Source: JAFASC01 sp034669525 (GTDB taxonomy: Bacteria > Pseudomonadota > Alphaproteobacteria > Rhizobiales > Beijerinckiaceae). Taken from it: 32,011 nt of DNA. This document shows positions 1 to 5,377 of this stretch, in pieces. The DNA is taken from contig JAXDNH010000063.1 in NCBI GenBank assembly GCA_034669525.1, forward strand, positions 1-32,011. Reading direction: 5' to 3'. How positions within the stretch are numbered: the first letter of the stretch is position 1; each line of letters opens with the position of its first letter. The position numbers and the translations under genes were made by a program. The notes under the pieces are model-generated. The model ran no database searches. It had not been told where the DNA came from and saw only the letters and a list, made by a program, of their open reading frames with translations.

Positions 1-901
1 CGACCGTCATCGGCGGTCCGTCTTTCCACCGGATGCGAAGGTCTGGACCACCCTCCTCGTCAAGGCGCTCGCAATGCGTCACTCCTGCTGTCAAGGAGAG
101 GCTGTCTCTGAGTTTTTCTTCAGCAACCCACCCGCGCACCGCCATCTTGAGTCTGCGCGCATTTGCTATGAGCTCAAGAATTTGATCAGGTTCGAGTTCA
201 AATTCTGCGGCAAGCGGATGCAAGCTTGAGGAAGGTGACTCGACAGAGTCCCTCCTGGGCAAAGTGGGGACCGCGAACAGCTCGGGCTTTTCGGCGACGA
301 GTTGCCTGTCTCCTGGAGGTAGGCCCTGCGCCGCCCGCTCGAAACGGACGAGATCAAGGAAGTGCTCGGCAGTGCCGCCCACAAGCGCTTCGAAATCGAA
401 CGTCCTCTCTTCCGAAGAAAGGTGTCGAGGACCTCTGCGCTCTCGCTCCCATGCATACCATCCCTGGGTTTTTATTTCTTCCGCATGCATGTCCTTAAAT
501 TCGAGCCGAATATAAAAGCGCGTCGGATTGTGCAGCTCAGGATCCGCGGCGACGAAGAAGCCCTCCTTTGGATCAATCCCGAGAAGCAGGGTCGTGAATA
601 GGCCTAGTGAATCCTGCCAAAGCTCGTGAAGCCCTTTGTCGTCGGGTCCGTACTTGATCTGAAAGCTGCGTTCGTCTGTTGGGCGGTTCTTAGTGGGTGT
701 TCGAGTCGCCAGGAAAGCATAGGCGACGATGCCCATCCGCTCGCCCGCAGGCGTTTCGAACGATATGATGAACGGCGCCCGGTCTGCCGCGGAAGCATAG
801 ATGACTCTACAACCGGCATCTCTTAGGCTCGTGAGCATGAACTCGACGAGCGGCTGCCGCTCCGAACGTTGAACTCGATACGTTCGTAGCCCCGCAATCA
901 T
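1..901 (-). CDS. Restriction endonuclease-like protein, 3' end outside window
   Basis: An open minus-strand frame starts at the ATG at 899-901 and stays open for 300 codons to the window edge, so the C-terminus is not visible. The protein begins MIAGLRTYRVQRSE and contains FQIKYG near residue 80, then HELWQDSLGLFTTLLLGID and an aromatic-rich GWYAWERERR stretch. The last visible residues read GGPDLRIRWKDGPPMTV. A G-P-D followed by a hydrophobic strand is how the first half of a PD-(D/E)XK nuclease site looks; the expected E-x-K would fall just past the edge. I recall similar proteins annotated as restriction endonucleases, but cannot verify this here. Codons rare in the neighbouring genes (AGA, CTA, ATA) are frequent, suggesting transfer. 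It lies 6 bases after the reading frame of the methyltransferase-like remnant. That it is coding is well supported; the nuclease function is tentative. Confidence 0.72.
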   Translation of the reverse strand, partial: MIAGLRTYRVQRSERQPLVEFMLTSLRDAGCRVIYASAADRAPFIISFETPAGERMGIVAYAFLATRTPTKNRPTDERSFQIKYGPDDKGLHELWQDSLGLFTTLLLGIDPKEGFFVAADPELHNPTRFYIRLEFKDMHAEEIKTQGWYAWERERRGPRHLSSEERTFDFEALVGGTAEHFLDLVRFERAAQGLPPGDRQLVAEKPELFAVPTLPRRDSVESPSSSLHPLAAEFELEPDQILELIANARRLKMAVRGWVAEEKLRDSLSLTAGVTHCERLDEEGGPDLRIRWKDGPPMTV

Positions 902-907
902 GAGAGT

Positions 908-1053
908 TCACACCGACCATTCAGGAATATCGATCAGCCTCAGTTCGGGCCTGGCCTTGTCGGTCTCGTTCAGAAGCCCGCAGGGGGGTCGGCGAGGGTC
1001 TTGAAGCACTTGCCGTTCGTCGGTGCGAGGAGGTTTTCGGAAGCGGAACTCAC
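908..1053 (-). pseudogene. Remnant of an MT-A70-type adenine methyltransferase, frameshifted and truncated
   Basis: A GTG at 1051-1053 follows a good Shine-Dalgarno sequence (AGGAG, minus strand, 1059-1063, spacing 5). It opens a frame reading SSASENLLAPTNGKCFKTL then ADPP, where it meets a six-C run (983-988 on the plus strand as G) and soon stops after AGF. The neighbouring frame, reached by one extra C, continues CGLLNETDKARPELRL and stops at 908. Joined, this resembles the start of MT-A70 methyltransferases, where the catalytic DPPW is followed by a short segment containing N-x-T-x-K and then PE. The remaining roughly 150 residues of that domain are absent, so a large deletion is also implied. 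The tail IDIPEWSV could be the original C-terminus. The match is from memory of the family. The stretch might instead be plain non-coding DNA. Confidence 0.42.
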
Positions 1054-1101
1054 GTCTTCTCCTACACCCGCCATGAGCCGCATGCTGGGCCCGAGCGCCA
1101 A

Positions 1102-1131
1102 TTTTGTGTGCGTCCACAGTTTTTGTGTGCG
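1102..1131. repeat. Direct repeat TTTTGTGTGCG, two copies, upstream of the restriction-like genes
   Basis: The 11-base word TTTTGTGTGCG occurs at 1102-1112 and again at 1121-1131, 19 bases apart, about two helical turns. The pair lies in the 153 bases (1054-1206) between the divergent methyltransferase remnant and the hypothetical gene at 1207. Spacing of this kind is compatible with an operator for a dimeric regulator, but no regulator gene is visible. A perfect TTGACA at 1160-1165 lies in the same gap; I see no convincing -10 partner at normal spacing. Confidence 0.35.
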
Positions 1132-1206
1132 CATTCCAATGTAGAACAGATGAAGAACATTGACAAACTCTTCCCTTCCTATGACCTTATTCCTATCTAA
1201 CCCTTC

Positions 1207-1839
1207 ATGAGCACTGACGACCTCCTCTCCCGCCGGCCACGGACGAAGCGCGTCTTCTCCGACGCCGACATGGCGCGCCTGCGCGACCTCTATTACGACC
1301 CGAACGTGCCGATGCTGGACGCCGCCGACGCCTTCGGCGTGCCGATGTCGACGCTCATGCGCTGGATCATCGAGATGCGCTGGCCGCGGAAATCCTCGGG
1401 GTGGCGGCCGGCGGGGGCGGCTCCCGTGGCTGCGCCTCGCCACGAACCTGTTGTCGCAGACGAAGGCGCCCCTCACGCCGCCCCTCTCGCCGCAGGCGAG
1501 GAGAGGGTGAGTACCCCGCTCGATCCCGACCGCCTCGCCGTGGAAGTCGCCGCGCATGCGCGCGTCGAGCTCGCCGCGATGGGAGAGGCCGGCAGCCCGA
1601 TGAACACGAACCTGCCGCTCGTCGAGCGCAAGCGCCGCGCCGACATCATCGCCTCGCTCGCCCGCTCGATCGCAAATCTCGACAAGTCGTTCGAACGCAA
1701 GGCGGAACACAAGCGGCTGAAGCGGCTGGTCAAGGAGCAGCAGGACAAGATCAACGCGCTTCAGAACGCCGGACTCATCGACGTGCAGAGAGCGAAATTC
1801 GCTCTCTTGAAGCAGGAATTCGAGAAGACGAAGGGGTAG
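1207..1839 (+). CDS. Hypothetical protein with N-terminal helix-turn-helix-like segment
   Basis: The 210-residue protein has three parts. Residues 15-60 contain FSDADMARLRDLYYDPNVPM followed by DAADAFGVPMSTLMRWI, which looks like a helix-turn-helix of the kind seen in small DNA-binding or terminase-small-subunit-like proteins. Residues 65-105 are low-complexity Ala/Pro and include a stretch encoded by a palindromic repeat. Residues 105-210 are charged and helical (KRRADIIASLARSIANLDKS, later EHKRLKRLVKEQQDKINALQ), probably coiled coil. I do not recognise a named family; similar proteins seem to occur as hypotheticals in related genomes. No clear ribosome binding site precedes the ATG, so the start is uncertain. 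DNA binding is inference from the N-terminus. Confidence 0.72.
   Translation: MSTDDLLSRRPRTKRVFSDADMARLRDLYYDPNVPMLDAADAFGVPMSTLMRWIIEMRWPRKSSGWRPAGAAPVAAPRHEPVVADEGAPHAAPLAAGEERVSTPLDPDRLAVEVAAHARVELAAMGEAGSPMNTNLPLVERKRRADIIASLARSIANLDKSFERKAEHKRLKRLVKEQQDKINALQNAGLIDVQRAKFALLKQEFEKTKG
1472..1511. repeat. Palindromic repeat element inside a coding sequence
   Basis: An imperfect inverted repeat lies within the hypothetical gene at 1207. The inner arms are CCCTCTCGCC and GGCGAG-ga-GAGGG around a GCA loop, with outer CTCAC/GTGAG. In related genomes elements of this type (CCCTCTC...GAGAGGGTGAG) are normally intergenic. Here it is in frame and encodes about residues 89-102 (APHAAPLAAGEERVS region), in the low-complexity linker. 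Confidence 0.6.
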
Positions 1840-1845
1840 CGCTCC

Positions 1846-1959
1846 GCGCCCTCACCCTGAGGAGCGTGCGTGAGCCACGCGTCTCGAAGGGTGGCAACAC
1901 CCGACCCCTTTGCCCATCCTTCGAGACGCGCCTTCGGCGCTCCTCAGGATGAGGGTGTC
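1846..1959. repeat. Paired inverted intergenic palindromic repeats (family A)
   Basis: Two copies of one unit face each other. The left copy is at 1846-1894 (CCCTCACCCTGAGGAGCG ... CGCGTCTCGAAGGGTGG). The right copy is at 1912-1959 and on its reverse strand reads CCCTCATCCTGAGGAGCG ... CGCGTCTCGAAGGATGG. Each unit is itself partly self-complementary, and the pair can form one long hairpin. It fills the gap between two converging genes, which suits a bidirectional terminator. The same unit occurs at 16519-16620. Confidence 0.85.
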
Positions 1960-1965
1960 ATGCCC

Positions 1966-2139
1966 TCACGCGTCGCCGACGATTTCCACGACCTTGCCGC
2001 TGCCGCCGCAATCCGGGCAGGGCTTGTCGTCGATCCGCCCCGTGCCCTTGCACTTGCCGCAGGTGTTCTCGGCGGCTTGCTTCGTCCCGGGCTTCACCTG
2101 ATCGCCTGGCGCTTTCTTCTCGGTGTCGATCGGCGGCAT
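1966..2139 (-). CDS. Small DnaJ-type zinc-finger protein
   Basis: This is a 57-residue protein starting MPPIDTEKKAPGDQVKPG. Its C-terminal half carries two CxxCxGxG motifs, CGKCKGTG and CPDCGGSG, about nine residues apart. In DnaJ cysteine-rich domains such motifs bind zinc; a single pair on a tiny protein would make one zinc-binding hairpin. I chose the ATG at 2137-2139 because the residues before it (to an upstream start at 2199) look unlike the conserved part; a weak GGGA lies about 10 bases upstream. The gene is divergent from tesB and ends inside the edge of the palindromic repeat region. Similar small proteins occur as hypotheticals in related genomes. Its role is unknown; a chaperone-accessory or RNA-binding role would be a guess. 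Confidence 0.75.
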   Translation of the reverse strand: MPPIDTEKKAPGDQVKPGTKQAAENTCGKCKGTGRIDDKPCPDCGGSGKVVEIVGDA

Positions 2140-2240
2140 GTCGTGATCCCGCGGCAGGTACGAACGGAACGCCGGGCAGGCGGCTTCGATCCCTCTCACA
2201 TTCTTGACGGATTGGCCGGCAGAGCTTCAGGTGCGGCGCA

Positions 2241-3101
2241 ATGTTCACCGCCGTCGAAGAGCTCCTGTCGATCCTCGATCTCGAACGGATCGAGCACAAC
2301 ATCTATAGAGGGCGCAGCCCCCAGGTCGGCTGGCAGCGCGTCTTCGGCGGGCTCGTCATCTCGCAGGCGCTGGTCGCGGCGCAGCGCACGGTCGAGGACC
2401 GGGCGCCGCATTCGCTGCACGCCTATTTTATCCTGCCGGGCGACCCAAACGTTCCGATCATCTACGAGGTCGACCGCATCCGCGACGGCAAGAGCTTTGC
2501 GACCCGGCGCTGCGTCGCCATCCAGCATGGGCGCGCGATTTTCACGCTCGCCGCTTCTTTTCAGATCGAAGAAGAGGGGCTCGACCACGCACTGACGATG
2601 CCGCAGGTGGCGGCGCCCGAGGACCTGCCGAGCGAGAGCGAACTGCGCGAGCGCTTCGGCGCGATGATGCCGGAAAATGTGCGCCGCTGGTTCGATCAGG
2701 AGCGGCCGATCGAGATGCGGCCGGTCGACTTGAAGCGCTACGTCGGCCGCGACAGGCCTTCGGAGCCGGTCCAGCATGTCTGGCTGCGCGCCACGGGCCG
2801 GCTCCCCGACGATCCGGCGATCCACAGGGCTGTTCTCGCCTATCTCTCCGACATGACGCTGCTCGACACAGCGCTGATCGCGCATGGCAAGTCGATCTTC
2901 CAGCGCAGCATGCAGGTCGCGAGCCTCGACCATGCGCTGTGGTTTCACCGGCCGTTCCGGGCCGACGAATGGCTGCTTTATGCGCAGGACAGCCCGAATA
3001 CGAGCGGCGCCCGGGGGCTGACGCGGGGCCTGATTTATACGCAAGGCGGGCAGCTCGTCGCTTCGGTCGCGCAAGAGGGGCTGATCCGGCAGCGCCAGTA
3101 G
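2241..3101 (+). CDS. tesB: Acyl-CoA thioesterase II
   Basis: TesB hydrolyses acyl-CoA thioesters to free acid and CoA in the cytoplasm. The 286 residues match the usual length and form a double hot-dog fold: the N-terminal half contains VFGGLVISQALVAAQ and LHAYFILPGD, and the C-terminal half DHALWFHRPFRADEWLLY and GLTRGLIYTQ. By position, Asp204 (in LSDMTLLDTAL) and Gln278 (in SVAQEG) coincide with the E. coli TesB catalytic residues; position 228 is Ser where E. coli has Thr, a conservative change. The gene stands alone, divergent from the small zinc-finger gene. The nitrogen-control palindrome begins ten bases after its stop codon, so the glnK regulatory region starts directly here. Confidence 0.95.
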   Translation: MFTAVEELLSILDLERIEHNIYRGRSPQVGWQRVFGGLVISQALVAAQRTVEDRAPHSLHAYFILPGDPNVPIIYEVDRIRDGKSFATRRCVAIQHGRAIFTLAASFQIEEEGLDHALTMPQVAAPEDLPSESELRERFGAMMPENVRRWFDQERPIEMRPVDLKRYVGRDRPSEPVQHVWLRATGRLPDDPAIHRAVLAYLSDMTLLDTALIAHGKSIFQRSMQVASLDHALWFHRPFRADEWLLYAQDSPNTSGARGLTRGLIYTQGGQLVASVAQEGLIRQRQ

Positions 3102-3110
3102 CTGCGCTGC

Positions 3111-3127
3111 TGCACATTAAGTGTGCA
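3111..3127. promoter_or_regulatory. NtrC-type enhancer palindrome
   Basis: TGCACATTAAGTGTGCA fits TGCAC-N7-GTGCA, the recognised form of an NtrC binding site. It lies about 115 bases upstream of the -24/-12 promoter, a usual distance for an activator that contacts sigma-54 polymerase by DNA looping. Confidence 0.75.
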
Positions 3128-3228
3128 AATCCGGGGGTTTTGCCTGGGCCGCGGGCAGCAGATTGCCCTGACGAGGCCGATACGGCCGAGCCCAGCCCAA
3201 GACTCGCAGGTTGTGGTTGGCCTGGGCG

Positions 3229-3245
3229 TTGGCACGGGCCTTGAA
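3229..3245 (+). promoter_or_regulatory. Sigma-54 (-24/-12) promoter of glnK-amtB
   Basis: The sequence TTGGCACGGGCCTTGAA matches the sigma-54 pattern TGGCAC-N5-TTGC in the -24 element, the spacing and the TTG, but has A in place of the usual C of the -12 GC. The start of glnK is 57 bases downstream of its end. With the NtrC palindrome upstream this strongly suggests nitrogen-limited expression of glnK-amtB; the imperfect -12 may lower strength. Confidence 0.75.
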
Positions 3246-3301
3246 TTCCCCTGCTTGAGCAGAGCCGTGCCGTGAGCGGACGCGTAAGCAGGAAGACAGA
3301 C

Positions 3302-3640
3302 ATGAAAATCGTAATGGCGATCATAAAGCCGTTCAAACTGGACGAGGTGCGCGACGCCCTGACCGCCGTCGGCGTGCACGGTCTGACGGTGACAGAAGTT
3401 AAAGGCTACGGCCGTCAGAAAGGTCACACGGAAATCTATCGAGGCGCGGAATATGCCGTGAGCTTCCTGCCGAAGCTAAAGATCGAAGTGGCGGTCGCGA
3501 GCGAACTCGTCGACCGCACGATCGAAGCGATCTCCGCTGCCGCCCGCACGGGTCAAATCGGCGACGGCAAAATCTTCGTTAGTTCCCTCGAGCAAGCCGT
3601 CCGCATCCGCACCGGCGAACGCGATGTGGACGCTCTCTAA
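3302..3640 (+). CDS. glnK: PII nitrogen regulatory protein GlnK
   Basis: This trimeric cytoplasmic PII signal protein senses 2-oxoglutarate and ATP/ADP and binds AmtB to close the ammonium channel when nitrogen is sufficient. The 112 residues, starting MKIVMAIIKPFKLDEVRDAL, are the family length. The T-loop GHTEIYRGAEYAVSFLPK places Tyr51 exactly at the uridylylation site modified by GlnD. The C-terminal part contains TGQIGDGKIFV and the basic EQAVRIRTGE signature. I chose the ATG at 3302, ten codons inside a longer frame, because AGGAAG stands just before it and the protein then begins at the conserved MK. amtB follows 31 bases later. Pairing with amtB favours GlnK over GlnB. Confidence 0.95.
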   Translation: MKIVMAIIKPFKLDEVRDALTAVGVHGLTVTEVKGYGRQKGHTEIYRGAEYAVSFLPKLKIEVAVASELVDRTIEAISAAARTGQIGDGKIFVSSLEQAVRIRTGERDVDAL

Positions 3641-3671
3641 GCGCATCTCAAGAAAACCAGGAGTTCAACAA

Positions 3672-5222
3672 ATGAAAGATCGCTCGATGCGAAGGACCTT
3701 GCTGGCAAGTGCCGGCATAGGTCTCATCGGCTGCCTGTTAGTCGCCGGAGCCGTATACGCGCAGACGCCGACAAATGAGGCCGCTGCGGCTGCGCCGGCT
3801 GCTGCGGCAGCGGCACCGACGCCCAACAAAGGCGACACCGCCTGGATGCTCGTCTCCAGTGCGCTCGTCTTGATGATGTCGATACCGGGCCTCGCGCTGT
3901 TCTATGGCGGCCTCGTGCGCACTAAGAACATGCTGTCGGTTCTGACGCAGGTCTTCATGATCGTATCGCTCGTCGGTATCGTATGGTGCCTCTATGGCTA
4001 TTCGATCGCGCTCGGCGACACGAGCGGCCCGTGGGTCAACTATATCGGCGGTTTCGGTAAGGTCTTTCTGAAGGGGGTCACGCCGGATTCGACGGTGCCG
4101 ACCTTTTCGAATGGCGTCGTCATCCCGGAATACGCCTACATGGTCTTCCAAATGACCTTCGCGATGATCACGCCGGCGCTGATCGTCGGCGCGTTTGCGG
4201 AGCGCATGCGGTTCTCGGCCGTCGTGCTGTTCATGTTGCTCTGGGTCACCTTCATCTACTTTCCGATCGCGCATTGGGTGTGGGCGACGGCCGCTCCCGA
4301 CGACGTTGCCGCGGCCGCTAAGGCGCTCGCAGCGGCGGGCGACGATGCAGCCAAGAAGGCGGCGCAGGCGAAGCTCGACGAGGTCACCTCGACTGCCGGC
4401 TGGCTTAGTGCCGGCGCGGCGCCGTGGATGGGCGGCTCCGGCGCACTCGACTTTGCCGGCGGCACTGTCGTGCACATCAATGCCGGCATTGCCGGCCTGA
4501 TGGGCGCCCTTATGCTCGGTAAGCGCGTCGGTTATCCGCGCGAAGCGATGCCTCCCCATTCGTTGACCATGACCATGATCGGCGCCTCGTTGCTCTGGGT
4601 CGGCTGGTTCGGTTTCAACGCGGGCTCAAACCTCGAAGCCAATGGCGTAACGTCGCTTGCCTTCGTCAACACGATGGTGGCGACGGCAGCGGCCGCGCTC
4701 TCCTGGCTGTTCACCGAGTGGTTCTCCAAGGGCAAGCCCTCGCTGCTCGGCATGGCAACCGGTGCGGTCGCCGGACTCGTTGCGGTAACGCCGGCCTCCG
4801 GCTTCGCCGGGCCGATGGGGTCGATCGTCTTAGGATTGGTCGTCAGCCCGATCTGCTACATCTTCGTCGCCAAGGTGAAGAACGCGATGGGGTACGACGA
4901 TGCGCTCGACGTCTTCGGCGTGCACTGCATCGGCGGCATCGTCGGCGCACTCGGCACCGGCATCCTCGTTGCGCCCTATCTCGGTGGCGTCGGCCTCACC
5001 GACTACACCAACATCAGCGGCAATAACGCCGGCACTTACGAAATGGGTCCGCAGCTGTTGCGGCAGCTGACGGCGGTCTGCTCGACGCTGATCTGGTCGG
5101 GAGTTGGGTCGCTGATCCTTTACAAGGTCGTCGATCTGATCGTGGGGCTGCGCGTGCCGATCGACGCCGAGCGCGAAGGTCTCGACGTCTCCGATCACGG
5201 CGAGCGCGCGTACAATTACTGA
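3672..5222 (+). CDS. amtB: Ammonium transporter AmtB
   Basis: This inner-membrane ammonium channel is 516 residues long. The start at 3672 has AGGAG 8 bases upstream. Residues 1-30 are a signal peptide (basic MKDRSMRR, hydrophobic core, AVYA before Q31), followed by an Ala/Pro linker and then the family start DTAWMLVSSALVLMMSIPGLA. The pore twin histidines are His268 (GGTVVHINAG) and His418 (DVFGVHCIGG). Roughly residues 205-250 form an extra Ala/Lys-rich hydrophilic loop (DDVAAAAKALAAAGDD onward) just before the GALDFAGGTVV helix; similar loops are known to me from related bacteria. The protein ends YNY after a short basic tail that would face GlnK. It is co-transcribed with glnK and ends at a terminator. 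Confidence 0.95.
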   Translation: MKDRSMRRTLLASAGIGLIGCLLVAGAVYAQTPTNEAAAAAPAAAAAAPTPNKGDTAWMLVSSALVLMMSIPGLALFYGGLVRTKNMLSVLTQVFMIVSLVGIVWCLYGYSIALGDTSGPWVNYIGGFGKVFLKGVTPDSTVPTFSNGVVIPEYAYMVFQMTFAMITPALIVGAFAERMRFSAVVLFMLLWVTFIYFPIAHWVWATAAPDDVAAAAKALAAAGDDAAKKAAQAKLDEVTSTAGWLSAGAAPWMGGSGALDFAGGTVVHINAGIAGLMGALMLGKRVGYPREAMPPHSLTMTMIGASLLWVGWFGFNAGSNLEANGVTSLAFVNTMVATAAAALSWLFTEWFSKGKPSLLGMATGAVAGLVAVTPASGFAGPMGSIVLGLVVSPICYIFVAKVKNAMGYDDALDVFGVHCIGGIVGALGTGILVAPYLGGVGLTDYTNISGNNAGTYEMGPQLLRQLTAVCSTLIWSGVGSLILYKVVDLIVGLRVPIDAEREGLDVSDHGERAYNY

Positions 5223-5265
5223 AGTCGAGGAGGCGCGCGCATTCCTCCGGCGCGCGACTCGATCG

Positions 5266-5299
5266 GGGGCGGCACCTACGGGTGCGGCCCTTTTCTTTT
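5266..5299 (+). terminator. Rho-independent terminator after amtB
   Basis: GGGC-G-GCACC pairs with GGTGC-G-GCCC around a short TACG-type loop, with one G-G mismatch, followed directly by TTTTCTTTT. It sits 44 bases after the amtB stop and should end the glnK-amtB transcript. Confidence 0.75.
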
Positions 5300-5319
5300 G
5301 GGCCTCGGCAAGCGCAAGG

Positions 5320-5334
5320 TTAAGCCCACCTTAA
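5320..5334. promoter_or_regulatory. CtrA-like box upstream of ftsK
   Basis: TTAAGCCCACCTTAA is exactly TTAA-N7-TTAA, the binding pattern of the alphaproteobacterial cell-cycle regulator CtrA. It lies 43 bases before the ftsK ATG, where it would overlap or adjoin the promoter. A GANTC (GACTC, 5256-5260) lies slightly upstream. Confidence 0.6.
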
Positions 5335-5377
5335 CTCGCCATTTCTAAACTCTGCGAAGGCCGTTGCGGTCGCGACG

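Noticed and set aside
970..1710. A 246-codon open frame on the minus strand across the hypothetical gene.
   Set aside because: Most of it is antisense to the coding frame at 1207, with Arg/His/Gly-rich composition typical of shadows in GC-rich DNA. Only its last part coincides with the methyltransferase-like remnant.
2196..3074. A long minus-strand open frame opposite tesB.
   Set aside because: It is exactly antisense to tesB, which has clear catalytic residues; the antisense product is Arg/Asp/Ala-rich without domains.
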